Of a stretch of 64,000 nt of DNA, positions 52,628 to 60,071 are shown in pieces; position 1 is the first letter of the stretch; every line of letters begins with the position of its first letter. A model generated the notes under the pieces. That model searched no databases and had not been told where the DNA came from. It saw nothing but the letters and a program-made list of their open reading frames with translations. The stretch covers positions 372,001-436,000 of the forward strand of contig NZ_BOMY01000041.1 of NCBI RefSeq assembly GCF_016862435.1. The letters run 5' to 3'. The position numbers and the translations under genes are program-made. Origin of the DNA: Paractinoplanes tereljensis (GTDB lineage: Bacteria; Actinomycetota; Actinomycetes; Mycobacteriales; Micromonosporaceae).

Positions 52628-53713
52628 ATGACTCCCATCAGCATCGTCGGCGCCGGCCTGGGCGGGCTCACCCTCGCCCGGGTCCTGCACCGGCACGGCA
52701 TCCCGGTCACCGTCTACGACGCGGAGGCCACCGCCGGCGCCCGCAGCCAGGGCGGACAGCTCGACCTGCACGAGCACAACGGCCAGCGCGCCCTCGAGAT
52801 CGCCGGGCTCACCGGCGAGTTCCGCTCGATCATTCACCGGGGCGGCGGGGCGCAGCGGGTCCTCGACCGGCAGGGCCGGGTGCTCGCCGAGATCCCCGAC
52901 GACGGTTCCCTGACGCGGCCCGAGGCGCTTCGCGGGGACATCCGGCGCATCCTGCTGGACTCCCTGCCGGCCGGCACCGTGCGGTGGGGCCGGAAGCTGG
53001 TGTCGGCGATGCCGCTCGGCCGGGGCCGGCACGAGCTGACCTTCGCGGACGGCTCGACGGCCACCACCGACGTGCTGGTGGGCGCCGACGGCACCTGGTC
53101 CCGGGTGCGGCCGCTGCTCTCGGACGAGAAGCCGGTCTACGCCGGGATGAGTTACCTCGACACCTACCTGCACGACGTAGACGTACGGCATCCGGCCTCG
53201 GCCGAAGCGGTCGGCGCGGGCGCGATGTATGCCCTCGTTCCCGGCAAGGGTTTCCTTGCCCACCGGGAGGTGGGCGACGTCATCCACACCTACGTCGTGC
53301 TGAGCCGCCCGGTCGAGTGGTTCGCCGGCGGAGACGTCGCCGCCGAGTTCGCGGGCTGGGCGCCCGAACTGACCGCCCTGCTCACCGACGCCCCGGAGGC
53401 ACCGGTCCGGCGCAGCATCTACCAGCTGCCGGACGCGCATCGGTGGGCCCGGGTGCCCGGCGTGACCCTGCTCGGCGACGCCGCCCACGTGACCGTCCCC
53501 GGCGGCGAGGGAGCGAACACCGCGATGCTCGACGGCGCCGAACTCGGCCTGGCGATCGCCGCCGACCCCGGCGACACCGAGGCCGCGCTGGCCACCTTCG
53601 AGGAGGCGATGTTCCGCCGCAGCGAGGCCGAGGCCACCGCCGCCCGGGACACCGTCGAATTGATCTTCGGCAGCGGCGCCCCGGACGCGCTCGTCAAACT
53701 ATTCGCCGGCTAG
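52628..53713 (+). CDS. TetX-like FAD-dependent monooxygenase
   Basis: A 361-residue flavoprotein hydroxylase of the PHBH fold. The FAD motif is IVGAGLGGLTLARVLHRHG (6-24), the second FAD segment is GADGTWSRVRPLL, and the third is LLGDAAHVTVPGGEGANTAMLDG. The region GGQLDLHEHNGQRALEIAGL closely follows that of TetX-type tetracycline monooxygenases, but the same motif occurs in many antibiotic- and aromatic-hydroxylating enzymes, so tetracycline as substrate is not established. ATG 52628 is preceded by GGAAGG. Under probable control of the divergent TetR regulator, which suggests induction by a small molecule the enzyme degrades or modifies. Confidence 0.88.
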   Translation: MTPISIVGAGLGGLTLARVLHRHGIPVTVYDAEATAGARSQGGQLDLHEHNGQRALEIAGLTGEFRSIIHRGGGAQRVLDRQGRVLAEIPDDGSLTRPEALRGDIRRILLDSLPAGTVRWGRKLVSAMPLGRGRHELTFADGSTATTDVLVGADGTWSRVRPLLSDEKPVYAGMSYLDTYLHDVDVRHPASAEAVGAGAMYALVPGKGFLAHREVGDVIHTYVVLSRPVEWFAGGDVAAEFAGWAPELTALLTDAPEAPVRRSIYQLPDAHRWARVPGVTLLGDAAHVTVPGGEGANTAMLDGAELGLAIAADPGDTEAALATFEEAMFRRSEAEATAARDTVELIFGSGAPDALVKLFAG

Positions 53714-53714
53714 G

Positions 53715-54209
53715 TCAGGCCTCGTTGTGGATGAACCACACGCCGTCGCCCTGGCACTTGCTCTGAGCGGGCAGGCCGCCGTCGTAGTAGAGCCAGACGC
53801 AAATGGTCGGGCGGATGGCGACGGCACTCGTGTCCGAGTCGAGGGTGGTCTTCTCGACGAGATAATTCCATTCCTCATGGAGAGCGCTGGTGCACACCAG
53901 CGGCACATCCGGAATGCTCCACACCTGACCGGCGGCGTTCATCAACTCACCGGTCATCTTCATGGCACACCGCTGAGCCTCGGTCTTCATGGTGAGGCCC
54001 ACCATCACACCGACCCGGGCGTCGAGGTGGAGTGTGCTTCCCGACCGCGACCAGAAGATGCTGATCGAGCCCCGGATCTCCTTCGACGGCGAGCCCGATC
54101 CCCACAGGGTGTACCAGCGGCTGTAGCTCGGAATCTCGGCCGACGCCGGGCTGGCCGCGCTCACCACCAAAGCCACGACCACCGCTAGAAAACTCAGAAT
54201 TCTCCGCAC
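53715..54209 (-). CDS. Small secreted protein of unknown function
   Basis: A 164-residue exported protein with a clear Sec signal peptide (RRILSFLAVVVALVVSAASPASA, cut near ASA-EI). The mature part of about 139 residues has four cysteines (AQRCAMK, PLVCTS, TICVWLY, SKCQGDG), probably two disulfides, and many aromatic residues (YSRWYTLWGSG, GVWFIHNEA), suggesting a small beta-rich domain. No family recognised. GTG 54209 is the start, with GGGGAG four to five bases upstream. Ends one base from the convergent FAD-monooxygenase gene. Confidence 0.8.
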   Translation of the reverse strand: MRRILSFLAVVVALVVSAASPASAEIPSYSRWYTLWGSGSPSKEIRGSISIFWSRSGSTLHLDARVGVMVGLTMKTEAQRCAMKMTGELMNAAGQVWSIPDVPLVCTSALHEEWNYLVEKTTLDSDTSAVAIRPTICVWLYYDGGLPAQSKCQGDGVWFIHNEA

Positions 54210-54370
54210 ACTTCTCCCCGTTCGTCACTGCAGAAGAAACGGCCCCCATATCGGAAGCCGTCGATGACCTTGGACGCTAACAGCCACGAGAGGCACGCAG
54301 CGACCCCGGCAAGCCGGCCGGCATCAACAAGAAACCCGCCCGGATCCCTTTTCCGTACGCCCTGATCCAC

Positions 54371-54435
54371 TCCCGTGGCACTCGGTCCCGGCAGGTGCAA
54401 CTCGCCCTCCGCGCGCCCGCCACGGGCGGTCCCGA
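54371..54435 (+). repeat. Dispersed 65-bp repeat, copy 2
   Basis: Matches 24566-24630 at 60 of 65 positions in the same orientation. The internal hairpin CGCCCG-CCA-CGGGCG keeps the stem of copy 1 while the loop differs. It lies about 160 bp upstream of the small secreted-protein gene and beside an inverted repeat not seen at copy 1. Confidence 0.7.
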
Positions 54436-54509
54436 CCCAAGACCTCAACCCCACCCCAACCGCCGACGCTCACCCCGCCGACCAGGACAAACGCCAGCCG
54501 GTTCGACAG

Positions 54510-54768
54510 TTTGCTCTGCGCACCTATACGCCCTGCTCTGCTCACCTCGGGTAAGCGCCAGGCGGGCCGCTCCAGGCGACAGGGCGTTTTACAGGCTTTT
54601 GCCCCTTCCTTGTGGGCCGATTCCGCGTCCAGGCCCTCCCCGCCCGCTCCGACACGCAGACCTTGAAGACCTACTGCTCGCAGCGAACAGAACCCCCGCA
54701 AGATCGCGCCGGAATTGCCGCGCTTACCGGAGGTAAGCAGAGCAGGGCGTATTGGTGCGCAAAGCAAA
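54510..54768. repeat. 48-bp inverted repeat flanking 163 bp
   Basis: 54510-54557 and 54721-54768 are inverted copies with 44 of 48 bases matching. Each arm contains its own palindrome, perfect in the right arm as GCTTACC-GGA-GGTAAGC (54722-54738). The 163-bp interior has no gene. Both strands accordingly read LPEVSRAGRIGAQSK in one frame. The layout resembles a MITE or other small non-autonomous element; no target-site duplication was confirmed. Confidence 0.65.
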
Positions 54769-55109
54769 GCTCTCGGAGTGGGTGTCCGGCTGCGCGAGCG
54801 GCGCGGCACGTGCCGGTGTTGCACTCCGGTCGCGCGGTCGCGGCGGCCGGGGGTAATTGCGGTTGGCTACGGTGTCGCCCGTACCGGAAAGAGGTTGATT
54901 CTCGCGGCCCTGGCCCGGTTTCTAGTTGTGCGTGGCCTGCGTTCGGCTTTACCGAAACTCCAGCGCCTCCGGGATTTCCTCGTACTGCAAGAGGCTGCCG
55001 GTCAGCTCAATCAGATGCCGCTTGGCAATGCGTGCACGTCAAAGGTGAACGGCACGGACGCGTCGGCCCCGCTCGCGCCTGGAACGACAAATGGCCATGG
55101 CCTGAAGTG

Positions 55110-55138
55110 GCCCCGACGTCCAGGACGGGCGTCGGGGC
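55110..55138 (-). terminator. Terminator of the GH127 operon
   Basis: GCCCCGACG (55110-55118) and CGTCGGGGC (55130-55138) form a perfect 9-bp stem with an 11-base loop, nine bases after the GH127 stop codon on the minus strand. There is no U-run, as is common for actinomycete terminators. Confidence 0.65.
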
Positions 55139-55146
55139 GACTCGGC

Positions 55147-58100
55147 TCAGCTGTACGGGGCTTCGAAGGTGGCCGTCACGGGCTGGCCGGCGACGGTGCC
55201 GGTGGCCTTTACGGTTGCGGTGCCGGCGGGGACTGTGGCGGCTCGGGTGTTGAAGGACTGGTAGGCCGTGTGGCCGGGGGCCACATCCGGGACCGTTTTT
55301 GAGCCGTATGCCGTGGTCAGCTCGATCGTCAGCGGGACGGTGTCGGTGTTTCGGGCGCTGACCGCCACGTACATCGTCGTGCCGATCTTCTGGGTTTTCG
55401 CTGTGGCCTCGACGCTGAGCGTCGCCGGGGGTGACAGCTCGCCGTTTGCCGCTACCGCTGCGGCTACCACCGCGTTCTTCTCCGCGGCAGTGAACACGCC
55501 GGCCGTTACGAACGCCGTCGCCGTGTCGGTTACGGCCGTGACGAAACTCTGGTGGGTGGGGAATGGGGCCTGGTCCCAGACCAGGTCCAGGAAGGTTGGG
55601 CCGTCGGTGCCGGGTGAGGTGATGCCGGTTACCGGCACGTCGTAGTGCGGCAGGCCGTCGTTGCGTTTGCGGTTGGGCACTCCGCTATCCAGCGAGCCGA
55701 ACACGATGGCCGGCTCGGTGCGCCGGAAGTACGACGTGGTGGGCTGGTTGTCGCCGATGTAGTACGGGCGCAAGGTCAGGCCGCCGGCCGTGAAGGTCGG
55801 GTCGCCGGCCGCGGTTACCGGGCCGGGGAGGATCGCGGCCCGGGCGTAGTCGCCGTCGCGCTTCAGGTCGCGATAGAGGGTCAGTTCGCGCCACGCGGTG
55901 CCGGTTCCCAGGATCTGCAGGAGCACCGGGCCCCAGAAGATCGCCTGGGTGTCGGGGCGGTCGATGGCCCGCTCGATGCGGATGCTGAACGGCATCCGGA
56001 TCTCCACCACGTCGCCGGGGCTCCAGGTGCGGCTCAGCGTGACGTAGGACGACGGCTGGGCGGCCAGGTTCTGCACGACCCCGTTGACGGTGACGGTGAA
56101 ACCCCGCACCGCCCAGCCGGGCACCCGCAGCTTCAGGTCGAGCGGCCCGCTGCCGTCCACCTTGAGCGAGACCGTGTCCGCGCGCGGGAACGTGGTCTCC
56201 TGCGTGACCGTGAAGCCCTTCGCGGCCCAGGTCAGCGTGGACGGCGCGTACAGATTGACCCAGAGCGTGCCGTCGTCGGCCGAACGAAGATAGATGCTCT
56301 CCTGGTATTTCGTGTGGTTCTCCAGGCCGGTGCCGCCGCAGCAGGTGCCGGTGTTCCCGTAGCTGCGCACCGTCCCGGAACCCAGCGGCTGGAAGTAGGT
56401 GACCTGCGGGTCGCCGGTCGAGGTGGTGTCGGCCCGGGAACCGGCGATCATGTTGAGCATGCCGCGCTCGTAATAATCCATGAAGGCCGGATCGTGTTCG
56501 TGCAAGAACAAATTCAAGGCCAACTTCATCAGGTTGTACGTCGTGCAGGTCTCGGCCCCGCTTGTCGCAACCGTGTTGGCGATGTTGTCGCGGTTCTGGA
56601 ACAGCTCGAGGTTGTTGTTCGAGCCGGGGTAGTTGCCGCTGGTGCCGCCGTTGGCGAACATCCGGTGCGGCACCACCATGCCGTAGAAGTTCTTGGCCGC
56701 GGTGTAGTACTCCTGCGCTCCCCCGTGTTCGAAGATGCGCAGGTAACCGATGAACTGCGGCACGTGGGTGTTGGCGTGCAGCCGTTCGGCGCGGCGGCGG
56801 CCGGGGCGGTTCGCGGGCGTGACGACCAGGATGTCGCGGTTCTCCACGGTGGCCCCGAAGAGAGATTCGCGGTTGTCGAAGGCCTTGGCGGTCGCCAGGT
56901 GTTTCGGGTCGCCGGTGAGCGCGTAGATCTCCGGGAAGTTCTCGTTGGCCCCGCCGAACTCGCCGCCGATGTAGAGGTCCCACATGTAGTTGAGGTCGTC
57001 GCGGGTGAGCGGGCCCGGATAGTCGGGGTGGTTCTTGTCGCCGACGGTCAGCGCCAGGCCGGCCCAGTCGGCCATCTTGGTGACGACGTCAAGGGCCTGC
57101 GCGTTGCCGGTGTGGTAGTACGCGTCGAGCAGTCCGCGCATGATCTTGTGCTGGGTGTACCAGGGTGCCCAGGTGTTGGTGTCGGCGTTGCCGCCGTAGA
57201 CCGCCCAGCGCGGCGGCCCGAGCCGCAGCACCGCGTCCTCGGGAATGGCGCCGAGGTAACCGGGGTGAGTCGGGATCCAGTCGGCCGGCCCGGCGGTGGA
57301 CGCGGCCACCACCCCGGCGTCGCGGCCGTTGGGCGAGGCGTCCTTGAGGGCGGTGCCGCCCTCCTCGTCGAACTTGTACCAGGCGATGTTGCCGCCGTCC
57401 GGGCCGCCGTTCATCAGCGCGGTCAGTTCGGTGGCGGACAGCGCCCGGTCGTAGATGTGGAACTCGTCGATGGTCGCGTCCAGGAACGGGTCGCCGTACT
57501 GGGAGCGGCCGATCCACCGGTTGCCGGGGTTGCCGAGGTTCGACGGGTTCAGCGTCATGGCGGTGTTGGTGCCGGCCTGCTGGCCGTTGACGTACAGGGT
57601 GCCGGTCGAGCCGGACAGCGTCACCGCGACGTGCACCCAGGAACCCACCGGCAGCGCCGACGAGCCGTCGATGCGCTGCTCCGCGCCCGAGCCGCCGACG
57701 GTGATGGCGAACCGGGGCACGTTGCCGGTCACCCCGGCCCGCGGGGTGAGGAACATGTTGATGCCGGTGGACTGGCCGAAGTCGAACAGCCGGGTCCAGC
57801 TCGCGGTGGTGGCCAGGTTGATCCAGGTGGCGATGGTGAAGCTGGTCAGCTGGTTGATCGCCTCCTGGGGCAGGGTGCAGTACTGCGCTTTGCTCGTGCC
57901 GTTCAACCGAAGGGCGCTACCGAACCTGCCCGCGACCCGGCCGATCTCCGGCGCCGGCTCTTCCACGCCGCCACCGGACGACCCCAACCGAGCGGTGATC
58001 GCGGCCTGGCACGCGGCCAGTTCGGTGACCATCCAGTCCAGCTTGGTCTTGTAGACGGCCTCGCCCTGATCGGCGTACGCCTGGGCCAGGGCGGTCATGT

Positions 58101-58437
58101 AGTGCCCGGCCCAGTGGCCGCTGAGCAGGCCGCCGTCCTCCCAGCCACCCGGCACGGCCACGCCGGACGGGTTGGTGCGACCGGCCTGGTTGTTGAACAG
58201 CACCAGGAAGCGCCGCTCGTCATAGGTGCGCAGGAACGCCTTGGTGCGGTCGCGCTTGGTCTGCAGCAGCCCGGTGCCGAGGCGTACGTCCTTGAGCGGG
58301 AACGGCCGGACCGGAGCGGTGGAGCCCGGTCCGAGGTCGGGCGCGGCGGCCAGGGCGGCGCCGGTGGGCAGCAGCGGGAACAGGCCGGCGGAGGCGGCGC
58401 CAAGCGCGGAGAGCTGCAGGAGGTGGCGGCGGTTCAC
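55147..58437 (-). CDS. GH127 beta-L-arabinofuranosidase with inserted LamG domain
   Basis: A 1096-residue secreted glycosidase. After a twin-arginine-like signal (NRRHLLQLSALGAASAG), the GH127 barrel begins and is split at about 165-325 by a LamG/concanavalin-type domain (FGSALRLNGTSK, WVHVAVTLSGSTGTLYVNG). The zinc-thiolate active site of the family is intact: E629-T-C631 in GAETCTTYN and C699-C700 in GTCCGG, with E611 (NLELF) in the position of the acid/base residue of HypBA1. A C-terminal beta module (about 1010-1096) is shared with the other enzymes of this operon. GTG 58437 overlaps the DUF916 stop (GTGA); AAAGGA lies nine bases upstream. Releases terminal beta-L-arabinofuranose from plant glycans. 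Confidence 0.88.
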   Translation of the reverse strand: MNRRHLLQLSALGAASAGLFPLLPTGAALAAAPDLGPGSTAPVRPFPLKDVRLGTGLLQTKRDRTKAFLRTYDERRFLVLFNNQAGRTNPSGVAVPGGWEDGGLLSGHWAGHYMTALAQAYADQGEAVYKTKLDWMVTELAACQAAITARLGSSGGGVEEPAPEIGRVAGRFGSALRLNGTSKAQYCTLPQEAINQLTSFTIATWINLATTASWTRLFDFGQSTGINMFLTPRAGVTGNVPRFAITVGGSGAEQRIDGSSALPVGSWVHVAVTLSGSTGTLYVNGQQAGTNTAMTLNPSNLGNPGNRWIGRSQYGDPFLDATIDEFHIYDRALSATELTALMNGGPDGGNIAWYKFDEEGGTALKDASPNGRDAGVVAASTAGPADWIPTHPGYLGAIPEDAVLRLGPPRWAVYGGNADTNTWAPWYTQHKIMRGLLDAYYHTGNAQALDVVTKMADWAGLALTVGDKNHPDYPGPLTRDDLNYMWDLYIGGEFGGANENFPEIYALTGDPKHLATAKAFDNRESLFGATVENRDILVVTPANRPGRRRAERLHANTHVPQFIGYLRIFEHGGAQEYYTAAKNFYGMVVPHRMFANGGTSGNYPGSNNNLELFQNRDNIANTVATSGAETCTTYNLMKLALNLFLHEHDPAFMDYYERGMLNMIAGSRADTTSTGDPQVTYFQPLGSGTVRSYGNTGTCCGGTGLENHTKYQESIYLRSADDGTLWVNLYAPSTLTWAAKGFTVTQETTFPRADTVSLKVDGSGPLDLKLRVPGWAVRGFTVTVNGVVQNLAAQPSSYVTLSRTWSPGDVVEIRMPFSIRIERAIDRPDTQAIFWGPVLLQILGTGTAWRELTLYRDLKRDGDYARAAILPGPVTAAGDPTFTAGGLTLRPYYIGDNQPTTSYFRRTEPAIVFGSLDSGVPNRKRNDGLPHYDVPVTGITSPGTDGPTFLDLVWDQAPFPTHQSFVTAVTDTATAFVTAGVFTAAEKNAVVAAAVAANGELSPPATLSVEATAKTQKIGTTMYVAVSARNTDTVPLTIELTTAYGSKTVPDVAPGHTAYQSFNTRAATVPAGTATVKATGTVAGQPVTATFEAPYS

Positions 58438-59381
58438 GAGGGGTTGTCCTTTCTCAGGGCTTGCCCTTCTCGCCGGGCGTCGTCGAGCAGACGGGCCAGA
58501 CGGCGCCGGGAGGCGCGGCGAGTCGCGCGGAGGACGAACAGGAGAGCGACGAGCAGTACCACCGCGATGAGCTGCGGCCAGGGGAGGATCCAGACCGTCA
58601 CCTCGGTGGGCCCGGCCGGATCGGCCGGGGTGAGCAGGATCCGGGTGTGCACCGGGCCGAGTCCCCAGACACCGTGAACGCGGGCGTCGGCCGGCCGGTT
58701 GCCGCCGGGCAGCAGCTCGCCGGCGGTGGCGCCGCCGTCCCGGTGATGCAGGCCGAAGAGCTCCCCCACCGAAACAGAGGTACGAGCGTCGGCCCGGACG
58801 TTCCCGGTGTTGGCGACGGTGTAGGCAGCGCGGATCGTGCCGGCCCGGAACGGGTTCCACGACTGTTCGTAGTGGACGGTGACCGCCTGGGCGGCCAGCT
58901 GCGACTTCTCGATGCCGCTGGCCCGGAGCATGACCCGGAAGCCGACCCGGCTCTCCACCTGCACGGTGCCCGAGCGGCTGAGCACCGACGCGGCGATCCC
59001 GGCCGGGTGGTCGCCGGGGGTCGCACCGGCCGGAACGGTGATGGTGAACGGGACGATCTGGGTCTTGCCCGCGCCGACCGCGACGCTGGACTGGACGGCG
59101 ATCCAGGTGCCGCCGTCCTTGGACTTCTGGTCCGACGCCAGCATGTTGAAGTGCCCGTTGTCGGTGAGGTAGCCGTCGGCCGCACTCAGCGCGAACACCG
59201 CCGGGACGGTGCCGAGGTTGCGCACGGCCAGTCGCTCGGTGACCTGCTGACCGGGGTCGAGGGTGCGCTCGATCCAGCGGCCCCCGTCGGCGGGCTGGAC
59301 CGTCCAGGTGACCTTGGGGCCGGTGTCGGCGTGCACCGGGGTGGCGGCCAGCAGGACAGCGGCGAGTACCTGAACGATCAT
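58434..59381 (-). CDS. DUF916-like WxL-interacting membrane protein
   Basis: A 315-residue cell-surface protein. A signal peptide (VQVLAAVLLAATPVHA) is followed by two beta-sandwich domains of the DUF916/DUF3324 type (about 20-130 and 135-260: VTERLAVRNLGTVPAVFALSA, VPAGATPGDHPAGIAASVLSRSG) and a C-terminal transmembrane helix (PQLIAVVLLVALLFVL) with a basic cytoplasmic tail. In Firmicutes such proteins hold WxL proteins at the cell surface. It directly follows the WxL-like gene and overlaps the GH127 gene (GTGA). AAAGGA precedes ATG 59381. Assignment to the family rests on the pattern and the neighbour. Confidence 0.78.
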   Translation of the reverse strand: MIVQVLAAVLLAATPVHADTGPKVTWTVQPADGGRWIERTLDPGQQVTERLAVRNLGTVPAVFALSAADGYLTDNGHFNMLASDQKSKDGGTWIAVQSSVAVGAGKTQIVPFTITVPAGATPGDHPAGIAASVLSRSGTVQVESRVGFRVMLRASGIEKSQLAAQAVTVHYEQSWNPFRAGTIRAAYTVANTGNVRADARTSVSVGELFGLHHRDGGATAGELLPGGNRPADARVHGVWGLGPVHTRILLTPADPAGPTEVTVWILPWPQLIAVVLLVALLFVLRATRRASRRRLARLLDDARREGQALRKDNPS

Positions 59382-59441
59382 GACTGGGGGGTCCTTTCCG
59401 AACGGCCGGCGGGCCGGGGTGACCGGCCCGCCGGACCGCGA

Positions 59442-60059
59442 CTACTCGAACAGGGAGAGCGTCAGCTTGGCCTGGTAGGAACCGGCCGAGACGTCGGCCG
59501 GGGTGCGCAGGAACAGGTCGGCGTTCACCGAGTACGCGTCGCCGGTGACCGACGCCGAGTCGTAGGTGGACACCAGCAGTTCCTGGTCGGTCAGACCGAC
59601 GTTGTTGCCGGGCTGAGTCGGCTGGTCGAGCGAGGTGACCACCTCTTCACCCTCGCTGACCTGCCCGTCGCTGTTGCCGCCGTCGACCAGGCGCGGCTTC
59701 CAGCCGAGGTGGTCGGCGGTGATCGGGGCCTGGCCGGCGGTGCCGGTGAAGTCGCTCGACGAACCGAGGACCGCCCAGCTCGAGCCGGCCGGGATCTCGT
59801 CGGCGGTGCGGGTGTCGGTGACGGTCACCGTCGGCAGGGTGCCGGTGAACTGCCGGACCAGCAGCGTGGAGCCGTTCTCGGTCAGGGTCGCCGCGTTGGC
59901 CGCCACGGTCAGGGCCAGCACGCCGGGTTCGACGATCGGCGCGATCTGGACGGTGACGTCGACGTCGGCCGAGTCGCCCGGGTCGGCCATCGCCGCGGTC
60001 GGGAAGGCAGCCACGCCGGCCAGCGCCGCGACGGCAACCAGCCGTTTCGGGATGTTCAT
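59442..60059 (-). CDS. WxL-like secreted surface protein
   Basis: A 205-residue exported protein. Signal peptide MNIPKRLVAVAALAGVAAFPTAAMA, then a single all-beta domain with TVTVTDTRTADEIPAGSSWAVLGSSSDF and a C-terminal YQAKLTLSLFE, the general pattern of WxL domains, though the second W-x-L motif of Firmicute proteins reads L-T-L here. WxL domains bind cell-wall or glycan surfaces non-covalently. AGGAG lies five bases before ATG 60059. Gap of 12 bp from the GH43 gene and 60 bp to the DUF916 gene, so an operon. A similar domain could also be an unrelated beta-sandwich. Confidence 0.72.
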   Translation of the reverse strand: MNIPKRLVAVAALAGVAAFPTAAMADPGDSADVDVTVQIAPIVEPGVLALTVAANAATLTENGSTLLVRQFTGTLPTVTVTDTRTADEIPAGSSWAVLGSSSDFTGTAGQAPITADHLGWKPRLVDGGNSDGQVSEGEEVVTSLDQPTQPGNNVGLTDQELLVSTYDSASVTGDAYSVNADLFLRTPADVSAGSYQAKLTLSLFE

Positions 60060-60071
60060 GAGTGCTCCTGT

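Larger units (their letters stand above)
54210..55146. other. Non-coding region of 937 bp with repeats
   Basis: No open frame here looks like a gene: those present have scattered rare-codon composition, no motif and no ribosome-binding site, and overlap each other on both strands. The region contains copy 2 of the dispersed 65-bp repeat (54371-54435), a 48-bp inverted repeat (54510-54768) and a terminator at its right end. From 54770 to 55109 I see nothing definite; base composition there is less GC-biased than in the flanking genes, as in decayed sequence. Confidence 0.6.

Noticed and set aside
52628..53713. Calling the TetX-like gene a tetracycline-resistance gene
   Set aside because: The motifs are shared by many FAD hydroxylases; substrate cannot be told from sequence.
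54324..54824. Minus-strand frame of 166 codons across the repeats
   Set aside because: It spans both arms of the inverted repeat and the dispersed repeat; the composition is that of a shadow.
54612..55302. Plus-strand frames in the 54.2-55.1 kb gap
   Set aside because: No ribosome-binding site, no family motif, they run into the GH127 3' end antisense, and part of the sequence comes from the inverted repeat.
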